NCBI GenBank assembly: GCA_020636105.1
Contig: JACJYL010000001.1
Location: 1,240,001-1,304,000, forward strand
DNA: 64,000 nucleotides
Direction: 5' to 3'
Source of the DNA: Lewinellaceae bacterium
GTDB taxonomy: Bacteria; Bacteroidota; Bacteroidia; Chitinophagales; Saprospiraceae
In this document: piece after piece, positions 1 through 8,810 of the stretch
Numbering within the stretch: the first letter of the stretch is position 1
Layout of the letters: every line of letters starts with the position of its first letter
Notes under the pieces: generated by a model
What the model was told of the DNA's origin: nothing
Seen by the model: only the letters and a program-made list of their open reading frames with translations
The model's database searches: none
Made by a program: the position numbers and the translations under genes

Positions 1-129
1 CCAATTATCCCTATAAAATGGCTCTTTAAAAATAGATTCTCTTAGGTTAGCTATTCCTACATGATACCATTCTTCTTTAAAAAATTCAGCAACCAGTGTT
101 TTCAAAACATTTAAAATATTATCACTCAT
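1..129 (-). CDS. Probable immunity protein, partial (runs off left edge)
   Basis: An open frame on the minus strand starts with ATG at 127-129, reads MSDNILNVLKTLVAEFF and continues open for 43 codons to the window edge. It begins 9 bases after the stop of the toxin-like gene, on the same strand. I do not recognise the fragment. The call rests on position: in polymorphic toxin systems the immunity gene directly follows the toxin gene. The fragment is AT-rich like the 3' end of the toxin gene. It is too short to assign a fold. Confidence 0.5.
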   Translation of the reverse strand, partial: MSDNILNVLKTLVAEFFKEEWYHVGIANLRESIFKEPFYRDNW

Positions 130-138
130 AGTTTCATT

Positions 139-3100
139 TTAAGGATTGTACCATGGATAAGCACTAATCATTTTATAACCAGTCGGATTTGTAGCATCTT
201 TATTGAATGTAATTTTTACTTTTGTAGTTGTGACTTCGTTTAAAACTGCTCCCGCACCATATTCACCAGAATTGTAATACCCTGAACCAACTTGGCTACC
301 ATAATCAATATCCCATTCTTTATAGCCGCCACCATTTGCAAAGTGGGCTTCTATATCAACCTTATGCTGATTAAATGCCGCATTTACAGCATCGTCATGA
401 AGTTGTTCACTATCAAATTTGGTTGATTTTTTAGTTTGAGGTAATGTTGGATGTTCACCTTTGGCTCGTAATTGTAAATCATTTGGTGTTAATTGTGTTC
501 CATGTCTTGCTTTAGAATGACATCCAGGAAACGTTTCTTCAACATCAAGTAAAATCTTTGACCTTTTTGGGTAATAGCGTTCTAATACATCAATATTGCT
601 CCTAAGATTTGGGAAATCAATCCAACTTTCCCACGCCTCAACCAACCCCACATTCCCCTTAAAAGGCTCCACCAACTCCGGGTAATGCTTCAAATCCGCC
701 AGCAGGAATTTTGCTTTTTCAATGGCTTCGGCGCCTTCGCCCAACTCGTCAAGCTTCCCTTTTATGGCATTCCAGCATCCTATGGCATCAATCTCGTCTG
801 ATTGAATACTGGCAAAGTTATGTAAATCATCTTCAAATTTCGAGAGATGCTTGTAAAAGGTTACTTTTTCCGTTTCACCCAGCGCCTGGATCGCCTCTCT
901 TGCCGGGGCACCCATAGCGTTGATTTTTCGCCACAACGCCACGGGTTTCATCGTCACCGAAGCATCGTCAAAAATTTGTTTGAGTACTTTGGGGTTATCG
1001 ACCATCTCCGCCAGGAAAGCCTGTCGCTCGGGTTTCGGCATCACGCGGATGTGATCAAACAATTTGTCGTTTTCGAGGATCACGCGGTGCAGTTTCCGAC
1101 CATCCTCCACGGTAGTGGTCACCAATTTCTGGGCCGTGCTCCCATAGCTCGATTCAGCCAGGCCAAAGAGTTTTTTCACCCTGACCGGATCGGCGCCTTC
1201 CGCTATGGTCTGTTTGGTCACAAATCCGATGGATGGACCGATGAACAACTTTTTACCTTGTTTCAGCGGCACTTCCACATAATTCTCCCCCATCATAAAG
1301 AGTCCTATGCCGCTGGTGGTGACCGCCATCAGTGCTCGTTCCGAATCTTCTCCCCAAATGAGCTCAGACAACCCCACCAATAAAATGGCTCCGTCTGCCA
1401 CTTCCCCTATCCCCGGGATCAGGGACAAAGCGTCCAGCGGGTCATAGATTTTTTCATAGAACCCGATTTCAAATATAATTTTTTTATTCTCAAGCTCATC
1501 AAACTCTGTATGCCATTTTGCCGTAAAGGCGGTCTCATTCTCAAACTCAAGAATAGCGTACTTCGCCAGGTATTCTCCTCCTTTCCAGTAGGTTGGCAAT
1601 TCGGGGTCCAGATACCTTTCTTTGATCTGGTATTCATAATTCACCAGGTCAAAACCATTGGGTGCCGACATATAAACGGCCTCGAGCTGTTCCGCCAGGG
1701 CATCACATTGGGAATAGGTGTCTTCATCGAGATCCAGTTCCGAGAGGCAAGACGTTAGCTTTTCAGCTTCCAGGTCCAGTACGGTTTGAATTCTTTTGTC
1801 CTTGTACAAATACAAATCGTTCATATTCATATACCCCGTCACCAGCTCCGGTTGATCCGGCGGGGTCATGTCTTCCAGGAAAAGGCGGGAAGCATAATCC
1901 TCCTCCCTAAAATTTCCCAGCATCAGGGTGGCACCGTGTATGTGGTGTGGTTTGGAGGTATGTTTAAAAACCAGCGTCATAAGGTCCCAAAGCATTTCGC
2001 CTTCGGCGAGTACTGCATTCACTTCCGTGTAAAAATCTTCACCGATGAGGTTTGGAGAACAGGCAATTCCCGGCATAGTCGAAGGAAGATCCGTTAGGTT
2101 CAAACCACCCACGTTCAAAATGTCTTCCCCAGGCATGAAATACGGGAAACACAGCAAAACGGCTCCTTCCTCCAACTCGCTCAATCCCGATTCAATGAAT
2201 ACGCGGTTGGCAAAAACATTGTATTGCTGGGGAGGCATCAGGAAGTCGGCCCGTTTGAAGTAGAGGTAAAATTGCAAGCCGGACTTATGGGCCAGGTAAG
2301 CCAACTTGTCATCCAGCATGAGCATCTTCTTTTCAGTCAGCTCGCTGAAGTCTGTCGTAGTGGCATTGATGATAAATTTATGCTGGGGCGTTTCCAGCAA
2401 AAGGTCAATTCCCTGATTTTGGGCTTTTTTTAGAGCAATTTCTGCCACTGCCACTGCAACGGCAGCTTCAAAGGCCTCTCCCCCATCCTGGCTTTTGAGA
2501 TGGTCAGGAATGGTTTCCCAGGGAACGTAATGCATGCTTTCAAAATTCAGCTGATCTACCAGAGGCACGTAAGCAGGATCTAAGTTTCCTGTCAAAAATT
2601 CTGTAAACCCTTCCACATTGCTCCGAACCGTAATTTCACGCGAATTCAGACCATAGTAGGTGCGATGCCCCTCGATAAACCCGATGTATTCCAACAACTC
2701 TTCCTTGTTGATAAAAGTGTTCATCTTATCAGGCAAAGAGTCCCAGTATCTCAAAACGCCGCCAGACAATTTAGTCTGTCCGAAATAAAAATTCGCCCGG
2801 AACTCCGTCTCCCCCCAAACCACTCGGTTCACTTTGGTAAACTGACCATAATCCTGTCCCTGGTGAACATTTTCCAGGATGGCTCTCAGGATATTAGAAA
2901 AACGAAGCTTAATCAAATCCTGGAACAACGTGCGGCTATCATTAGAAAAATGATTCAGAAAATCATTTATGGGAATGGTTGGATTTTGATTTTGGATCAG
3001 TTGTTCAGCGTGAATAGCTTCTAAGGTTATTTTCCAATCCGTGACCAGGCAAATGTACAATTGGGTCTCAGCTGTTTCATGCTGGTTAAAGGCCACCAAA

Positions 3101-3387
3101 AGATCATTGACTTCCTGCAGGTTCTGGGGGTTGTAAAGAGAGTTGCTGTCGGCATCCCACCCGCCGTTCGACAATTCAAGCCATTGATCATCAGGATTGA
3201 AACTGAAAATATACCAGTTTTTATCGGAGCAGCCCTCCGATTCATTTTTTGCATTGTATTCCAGCAAGTGGCGGTATTGAGAGCTGCCTTCACGTATATT
3301 CTCACTGAAATCGATATCCTTGTAAACTCCATTAGAAAGAGCAAAAACCGGGATCAAAAATACAATCAGAGCAAATAGGGTTTTCAT
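139..3387 (-). CDS. Secreted protein with polymorphic-toxin-like C-terminus
   Basis: A 1082-residue protein with a clear signal peptide (residues 1-19, MKTLFALIVFLIPVFALSNG). Most of the N-terminal 640 residues are unrecognised. At about 650-700 lies a hydrophobic glycine-rich stretch (LSLIPGIGEVADGAILLVG) like the linker regions that precede toxin domains in polymorphic toxins. The last 125 residues, from about 955, begin at KARHG, carry LRAKG and STKF, and end with GYKMISAYP. This arrangement (early His, Arg/Lys, Ser/Thr-Lys-Phe, late S/T-A-Y-P) resembles RNase-type toxin domains (BECR or bacterial RNase A-like). That assignment is inferred from motifs, not from an alignment. The AT-rich 3' end and the small downstream gene fit an exchangeable toxin/immunity cassette. 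The secretion route is not visible; no T9SS tail is present because the C-terminus is the toxin domain. Confidence 0.6.
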   Translation of the reverse strand: MKTLFALIVFLIPVFALSNGVYKDIDFSENIREGSSQYRHLLEYNAKNESEGCSDKNWYIFSFNPDDQWLELSNGGWDADSNSLYNPQNLQEVNDLLVAFNQHETAETQLYICLVTDWKITLEAIHAEQLIQNQNPTIPINDFLNHFSNDSRTLFQDLIKLRFSNILRAILENVHQGQDYGQFTKVNRVVWGETEFRANFYFGQTKLSGGVLRYWDSLPDKMNTFINKEELLEYIGFIEGHRTYYGLNSREITVRSNVEGFTEFLTGNLDPAYVPLVDQLNFESMHYVPWETIPDHLKSQDGGEAFEAAVAVAVAEIALKKAQNQGIDLLLETPQHKFIINATTTDFSELTEKKMLMLDDKLAYLAHKSGLQFYLYFKRADFLMPPQQYNVFANRVFIESGLSELEEGAVLLCFPYFMPGEDILNVGGLNLTDLPSTMPGIACSPNLIGEDFYTEVNAVLAEGEMLWDLMTLVFKHTSKPHHIHGATLMLGNFREEDYASRLFLEDMTPPDQPELVTGYMNMNDLYLYKDKRIQTVLDLEAEKLTSCLSELDLDEDTYSQCDALAEQLEAVYMSAPNGFDLVNYEYQIKERYLDPELPTYWKGGEYLAKYAILEFENETAFTAKWHTEFDELENKKIIFEIGFYEKIYDPLDALSLIPGIGEVADGAILLVGLSELIWGEDSERALMAVTTSGIGLFMMGENYVEVPLKQGKKLFIGPSIGFVTKQTIAEGADPVRVKKLFGLAESSYGSTAQKLVTTTVEDGRKLHRVILENDKLFDHIRVMPKPERQAFLAEMVDNPKVLKQIFDDASVTMKPVALWRKINAMGAPAREAIQALGETEKVTFYKHLSKFEDDLHNFASIQSDEIDAIGCWNAIKGKLDELGEGAEAIEKAKFLLADLKHYPELVEPFKGNVGLVEAWESWIDFPNLRSNIDVLERYYPKRSKILLDVEETFPGCHSKARHGTQLTPNDLQLRAKGEHPTLPQTKKSTKFDSEQLHDDAVNAAFNQHKVDIEAHFANGGGYKEWDIDYGSQVGSGYYNSGEYGAGAVLNEVTTTKVKITFNKDATNPTGYKMISAYPWYNP

Positions 3388-3471
3388 TTGTTTAAAAGGT
3401 TTAAAATGATTTGAAATTTTCTTCGTTTTTTGGGGAATTACACAAGGCTTCGCCTATCCTTTACGAAGCAG

Positions 3472-3494
3472 GGGGTGGCTCCAAAGGCCACCCC
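3472..3494. repeat. Inverted repeat, GC-rich hairpin
   Basis: Two perfect 8-base arms (GGGGTGGC and GCCACCCC) surround a 7-base loop, in a GC-rich island between the toxin gene and the four-helix-bundle gene. It lies 12 bases after the stop of the minus-strand gene at 3507. No T-run follows, so it is a weak terminator candidate. Confidence 0.4.
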
Positions 3495-3506
3495 TCTGCC
3501 CCAAGG

Positions 3507-3917
3507 TTACCCGGCCGCAGCCTGCTTAACCTCGGCTTCCCGCACTGCGGTTTCTATCGCCTTTCCCTTCAGTTTACTTCTGAAGGCCAGCATCATTTTC
3601 ATCAGGTCAAAGGATTCTTTGTGAAATTTTTCGAATTCGTCTGTAGTAATATACGCCCGGTTTTTAGCCTTGTAAAGGCCCGTCACCATTTCGGAGAGCG
3701 AGCGGATGGCCTCCCCCACCATTCGTTTAAATTCACTCCTGGGCTGCCCCGTCGATCCCACTGAAATGTTCAGAGCAATGTCATCGGCTGCGGTTTGAAT
3801 CTGGTTAAAAAGACCCAGGCTCTCTTTTTTGGAGCAGTTTTTCGACAATAAATGGACCTCTTCTCCGATTTCCATGGCTTTCTGCCAAATGTTCAGGTTT
3901 TCAAAATTGAATTTCAT
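3507..3917 (-). CDS. Four-helix bundle protein (S23/IVP family)
   Basis: A 136-residue protein matching the four-helix-bundle family found first in 23S rRNA intervening sequences (PF05635/TIGR02436). The typical start (NLNIWQKAMEIGEEVHLLSK), the centre (QIQTAADDIALNISVGSTGQ) and the helix SEFKRMVGEAIRSLSEM are all present. The family's role is unknown; members form pentameric bundles and often occur as solitary genes in Bacteroidota. The gene lies alone between a toxin-like gene and an Fn3 gene, all on the minus strand. The Ala-rich C-terminal tail (VKQAAAG) runs into a GC-rich hairpin island, so the last dozen codons may be an extension from that island. Confidence 0.85.
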   Translation of the reverse strand: MKFNFENLNIWQKAMEIGEEVHLLSKNCSKKESLGLFNQIQTAADDIALNISVGSTGQPRSEFKRMVGEAIRSLSEMVTGLYKAKNRAYITTDEFEKFHKESFDLMKMMLAFRSKLKGKAIETAVREAEVKQAAAG

Positions 3918-4067
3918 TGGTTAAAATTTATGAAGGTTAAAAAATATATTTCACGAACCATTTCTATGGCTTGCAAAAGGAGCACCATGCACCCACCGAA
4001 GGCTTGCTGCCTTCAACAGGCGCACAGTGCACCACAAAAGCCAAATGATACCAATCACTAATATCGT

Positions 4068-7000
4068 TTACAAATTCCTCAGGATCTTATCAATGCCTGC
4101 CAGAATGCTGGATTTCACCATTGGGATGATCTCCTCGTTTGTCTTGTCCTGGGCCACCTGCGACCCGATGTAATCCAACAGGTCGATTTCCTTATTCATC
4201 AAGGCGGCAAGGAAGGGGATGAGGTCTGCATTGGTCTGAATTTCTGCCTTGAGATCCTGCACCCCTTTCATTTGCCCGTAGGCGAACACTTTTTCGTAAT
4301 AATCACCAGATACATCGATCATGGATTGCATAACCTCGCTGTTGGTCCCAATCGTTTCCATCTGGTCGGTGAGGTCTTCTTCTTCCCATTCTACTTCCTC
4401 AAAACCAACAGGTTCTCCTTCAGGAGTTTCCGCGGAGGCGGCATAAATGCCATTGTATTGAACATCAAAATCATGCAGGTTCCCCGTTGCCGATTCATAA
4501 TCAGCAATGATCTGGTCCGACTGGAGGCTGAAATCCTGATCCAGCTGATCGAGGGATTCAATGATGATATTAAGCACCCTCGCAAGCAGTTCGGTCATCG
4601 CCGCCTGGAAGTTTTGGTTGGCGGTTTCAAGAGCAGCCTGTGCCGCAGCAATATCCTCGGGGTTGCCGGTGGCCTGGGCCGTGGTCAGGGCGGTTTGGGC
4701 ATCCTCTAACTGCTGAATGACTTCCTGTGGAAGATAAGGGCCGAGGGTGGCAATGATCTCATCAATGATCTCGAGAATCCCTTCCGCTTCGGCCAGCAAG
4801 TCATCAAGGCCTTCCAGCCCGTCTACAATGTCTCCAAGCAATGCCGCGGTTTCCTCACTGATGGCCTGCAGTCCAACACCCGTCACCACTACCTTTCCGT
4901 CCACCACCCGGTATTCATTATTGACCTTGAGGTTGTTGAATTTTACATTCACCCGTGCCCGGTTAAAATAAGGGACGGGAATGTACCCTCTTCCGGTAAA
5001 TTTGCCAATCTGCCCGCTGACCTGCGTAACCAGCACCCCAAAGTCTCCCACTGTAATGGAGTCACCGGCATGTAAATAATCCAGCGGATAAAAATTCTCG
5101 GGGTCAAAAATATTCACAGCCAGTCCACACTCGAAATATTCATTATGGAGTGAATTCCTGCCGAGCAGAAAAGTATCCTGATCTTCATTATACAGCAACC
5201 CGGCGCTCAGGCAATTCTCGGCCACCCGGTATTCGTAAATTTTATTGGTTTGCAAGTCAGTAATTTCTGAATAATCGTTTCCCGTCTCGATCACTGCCCA
5301 TGCCGGAGGATGAAGGGTATCCTGCAACCGGTACTCTACCTGGTAGTGATTTTCCCCGGCAGAAGCCTGCCAGGAAATGATAATGGAAGAATGAGAATCC
5401 ATGTATTCTTTGGTGACCTGGAGGGGGGCAATGCACTCGTCGGTTCTGAATTCGTAAATCTCCGACCAGTCGGTCCATCCGAAATTATCGCAGGCTGTCC
5501 GGACCCGATACTGGTAAGTGACATTGGAAGCGAGATCATTGAAATCGTATCCCGGTGAGATGGAAGTAAAGGTTTCCCAGGAGGAGGTTCCTTTTTCCCT
5601 AAGCTCAACCCCATAGGTTTTGTCGTTAAAGCGGGCATCCCAGGCAATAGAAGCCGTATCTGTCCCGACAAAGGTCGCTGAAATACCCTGGGGAGCTTTG
5701 CAATTGGCCCGGGTGAGAAACTGCTGTATTTCAGCATCCGTCGTCCAGCCAAATCCTTCGCACCAACTTTCTACTTTAAAGTCATACCATTTATCGGGCA
5801 CCAGACCTTCGATCAACAATTCAGGATCAAGACAAACCTGGTACACCCAGCCATCAGTGGTTATCGTCGAGGCAATTTTACCCACCGTTCCTCCTTCCAG
5901 TTGTTCCGAAATGAACGGTGTTCCATCGGTACGGCGATAATACAGGCCCCATTTTAAGGGACGTTCTGCGGCTTCCCATGCCAAACGGGCAGAAAATGGG
6001 GTCACTTCCGTCAACTGATAATTGGCCGGCGAATCACAACTTATTTCCGTATGAAAAAAACTCACTTCAGTATATGCCGACCATTCACTTGTTTCGTCGC
6101 ATTTCACACGAACCCTAAACTCGTATTCCGTATCATCCAAAAGCCCTGACAAACTCCGTGAAGGGGTGGTCATTCCCTTAACGAGCCAGGTTTCTGTAAA
6201 CCGCTGGCGATAAGCGAATTCATAACGAATCCCAAGGTCGGGGGTACAGTTCAGGACTGCCTTGCTTGGGGTTATATGATCAGCCCAAATGGACGCCGGC
6301 GGGGCACAATCCGTCAGAAATGAACCGGTAGGACTCCAATCCGACCAAACGTCCACACAATGCTTCGAAATATTGTACTGATACCATGTATTGGATTCCA
6401 GGAAATCCAGGCCCAATTCCGTAGCTTGAATAAAAGCGACCTGCCATACCGCTTCTCCGACTGCCCTGTAGCGAATGGAATACTGATCGGTGTCGTTTCC
6501 TGCTGAATCCTGCCAATCCAGATAGGCACTGTGGAAGGAAATGTCAGAAACCGTTTGCCCTGAGATAGTATTCCCCTCACAAAGTCTGTCGGTGGTAAAC
6601 TCATACACAGGGGTAAATCCCCCCCATTCTGCGGTGCACAATACCCGTAGTTTGCATTCATACGTCGTGTTAGGCGTTAAGCCGCTGAGCACCACAAAAG
6701 CATCCGTTGTACTCTCGCTCAGCCATTTGTTGGAACCGACGGACCTGTATTTTAACTCATAGGTCGTGGCATAAGAAAGGGCCGCCCACTCAATCCTTGC
6801 CGACTTTTCGTCTTTGTCTGCCACCCAAACGGCATTGGGAATAATACAGCTGGTGTTAAATTCAATGGCTGCCGACCAATCGGAAACCAGTTCCGGTGCA
6901 CAAAGGGCTCTTACTCTGGCTTCGTAAACCAATCCCCCTTCAAGATCACCGATATACCCGTTTAATGAATCAGCAGAAATGTCATCCACCTGTTTCCATT

Positions 7001-8393
7001 CCGGGTCATTGAGCAAATGGTATTCGATCTGAAACCCTGTGTTCACCTGCCCGGCAATATCTCCCCAAAACATTTGAGCCATTACTGGGTAATCTGCCAC
7101 CACCGAAAGACTTGAATTCTCAGGGGGATCACATTTGGACACCGGGGATTGATCCGGGCACACCCAAAAATCGAAGGACAGTTGTTGTCCAATAATATTC
7201 GGGGAAGGACTGCCCTGTCCATAAAATCCCGGTTGGGGCGTGGGCCCTCCCAGTTCAGGAGACAGGCAATGATCAGAAAAGGCAGAGGAGGTCACCTCCA
7301 GCGACAATGGAACATCAGAAACGTTTTCTGCCGTCACCACAATGTGGACGAAACAATACCCATAATCATCAGTCGTGGAGACTATTTCCGTGACGGTAAA
7401 ATCCCCTATGCCCAGGTTATTAAGCGAAAGCTCCGGCGAACCTCCTGGTGGCACCTGAATGTTATAACTGGCTTTTTGGCAAACCAGCGTCCCATATTCA
7501 AAATCACAAAATTCGGCACAAAAGGTCGCTTCCCACTGATAACAACCGGCGACACCCGGCGTTCCGTAGGAGAAATATTCAATCTCGCTCCACCCGCCGT
7601 TTTCAAAGGCTTCATATTCTGCCACGTCTCTTACCCTAACACGGATGAGATACTCCTGCCCTTCCGTCAGTTGGGGATCGAGATCAGTGTATTGATAAAT
7701 GGTTTGAAAAGTGGTGGACGAAAAAACCGGCGCATTGGAATTGACAATGATATCGTAACTAAAATCTGTATTTTTCTCATAGATCTCAATATCATAAGCT
7801 ACCGCAAAAACACCGCTATGCTGAGGTGTCCATCTGATCAGCAGATTCTGGGGAGAAACGACCGTTTGTTCTCCAAGAGGAGACAGGATCAATGGAGGAG
7901 GATTCAGCTGAATATTTCCCGTAACAGAAGATTTATTGGAAACCGCCTTATCCAAAACAGCATCATGAGCCGTAATGCTGATCACCACCGGCCCGTCCGG
8001 CAGTTTACCACCCTGGGCAATAAAATCTTGTTTGGAAATCCCCGAAAAATCCAGCTTGTCGGGATCGATCAGTTCCTGTAAATCTATCCCAGTCAGGGTA
8101 ACAGGCTGGTTTTTATACAATTCGAGGTACTTCCCTCCTACCAGGCCTTGTTTGCTTTTAATGAGATATCCCTGCCCGGAAATCTCCAATTTGACTAACA
8201 CAGGATAAACGGGTCGTTTGTCTGTGGACAATAAGGTGACGAACATTGAATTCGTTTCGGAATAATCGGACAGGTAAGGGTTGAAAGAGGTTACCTGTAC
8301 ATTGGAGGTCACTGCAAATGACTGAGCAGCCAGTTGAATCCGGCCCAATAACAGGAAAAGAATAAATGGAAAAATGAAGGTAATGTTTTTCAT
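4068..8393 (-). CDS. Large secreted fibronectin type III protein (TANFOR-like)
   Basis: A 1441-residue exported protein: signal peptide 1-24, then an N-terminal domain (about 25-170) resembling the start of the Bacteroidota TANFOR/Fn3 proteins (VTSNVQVTSFNPYLSDYSET). About eight Fn3 domains follow. The one near 170-270 is separated from a row at about 420-1085 in which most units begin with Cys-x-x-P and end with an Arg-x-x-Cys-like strand. Residues about 1200-1340 are acidic, Leu/Ala-rich helix and probable coiled coil (for example DDLLAEAEGILEIIDEIIA). The C-terminus is helical and no T9SS tail was recognised. Likely a cell-surface adhesive or structural protein. It is divergent from the barrel protein at 8811 with a 417-base gap, and a functional pairing is inferred only from that. 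Confidence 0.8.
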   Translation of the reverse strand: MKNITFIFPFILFLLLGRIQLAAQSFAVTSNVQVTSFNPYLSDYSETNSMFVTLLSTDKRPVYPVLVKLEISGQGYLIKSKQGLVGGKYLELYKNQPVTLTGIDLQELIDPDKLDFSGISKQDFIAQGGKLPDGPVVISITAHDAVLDKAVSNKSSVTGNIQLNPPPLILSPLGEQTVVSPQNLLIRWTPQHSGVFAVAYDIEIYEKNTDFSYDIIVNSNAPVFSSTTFQTIYQYTDLDPQLTEGQEYLIRVRVRDVAEYEAFENGGWSEIEYFSYGTPGVAGCYQWEATFCAEFCDFEYGTLVCQKASYNIQVPPGGSPELSLNNLGIGDFTVTEIVSTTDDYGYCFVHIVVTAENVSDVPLSLEVTSSAFSDHCLSPELGGPTPQPGFYGQGSPSPNIIGQQLSFDFWVCPDQSPVSKCDPPENSSLSVVADYPVMAQMFWGDIAGQVNTGFQIEYHLLNDPEWKQVDDISADSLNGYIGDLEGGLVYEARVRALCAPELVSDWSAAIEFNTSCIIPNAVWVADKDEKSARIEWAALSYATTYELKYRSVGSNKWLSESTTDAFVVLSGLTPNTTYECKLRVLCTAEWGGFTPVYEFTTDRLCEGNTISGQTVSDISFHSAYLDWQDSAGNDTDQYSIRYRAVGEAVWQVAFIQATELGLDFLESNTWYQYNISKHCVDVWSDWSPTGSFLTDCAPPASIWADHITPSKAVLNCTPDLGIRYEFAYRQRFTETWLVKGMTTPSRSLSGLLDDTEYEFRVRVKCDETSEWSAYTEVSFFHTEISCDSPANYQLTEVTPFSARLAWEAAERPLKWGLYYRRTDGTPFISEQLEGGTVGKIASTITTDGWVYQVCLDPELLIEGLVPDKWYDFKVESWCEGFGWTTDAEIQQFLTRANCKAPQGISATFVGTDTASIAWDARFNDKTYGVELREKGTSSWETFTSISPGYDFNDLASNVTYQYRVRTACDNFGWTDWSEIYEFRTDECIAPLQVTKEYMDSHSSIIISWQASAGENHYQVEYRLQDTLHPPAWAVIETGNDYSEITDLQTNKIYEYRVAENCLSAGLLYNEDQDTFLLGRNSLHNEYFECGLAVNIFDPENFYPLDYLHAGDSITVGDFGVLVTQVSGQIGKFTGRGYIPVPYFNRARVNVKFNNLKVNNEYRVVDGKVVVTGVGLQAISEETAALLGDIVDGLEGLDDLLAEAEGILEIIDEIIATLGPYLPQEVIQQLEDAQTALTTAQATGNPEDIAAAQAALETANQNFQAAMTELLARVLNIIIESLDQLDQDFSLQSDQIIADYESATGNLHDFDVQYNGIYAASAETPEGEPVGFEEVEWEEEDLTDQMETIGTNSEVMQSMIDVSGDYYEKVFAYGQMKGVQDLKAEIQTNADLIPFLAALMNKEIDLLDYIGSQVAQDKTNEEIIPMVKSSILAGIDKILRNL

Positions 8394-8668
8394 CTGGTTG
8401 TGTTTTTTAATTTAATTGACAAAATCCAATTTGAGGTCATTGGGGTATTTTTCAATGGCACATCGATCGGAAAAGATTTCACTCCAATAAATCAGGCATT
8501 CCCATCAAAGCACCCTAATAAAAAGGTAAAAAGGCAAAATTTTCAATGCATATCCATTCGTTTTCGGTGTTAAATAAATACTGATCTCTATACATAAAAG
8601 CCGCGAGATTGCCGAATGTGACATTTTTTGGACTACTTTTTTAAAAAAAATCTGTTTTCATTTTACGC

Positions 8669-8699
8669 TTGCTTTTATATTAATTTTCATATACTTTTG
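8669..8699 (+). promoter_or_regulatory. Bacteroidota promoter for the barrel gene at 8811
   Basis: TTG at 8669-8671, exactly 20 bases, then TACTTTTG at 8692-8699. This fits the Bacteroidota -33/-7 consensus (TTG, TAnnTTTG). It predicts a leader of about 105 bases. The rest of the 417-base gap 8394-8810 is AT-rich and shows nothing else to me. Confidence 0.65.
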
Positions 8700-8810
8700 T
8701 CAGATACTCCAATATTCAATCTGGCATTTCTTTCATATAAATCCTTAATTTACAGTCAATAAGGTTAATTTTTTCAATCGATCTTTCCTTTTCACAACCA
8801 CTGAAAGATC

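Noticed and set aside
847..1383. Plus-strand open frame of 178 residues inside the toxin gene
   Set aside because: It lies opposite a well-supported exported protein and its translation has no domain-like features.
7149..8081. Plus-strand open frame of 310 residues inside the Fn3 gene
   Set aside because: It is antisense to a gene with clear Fn3 domains; the translation is rich in Arg and Ile without structure.
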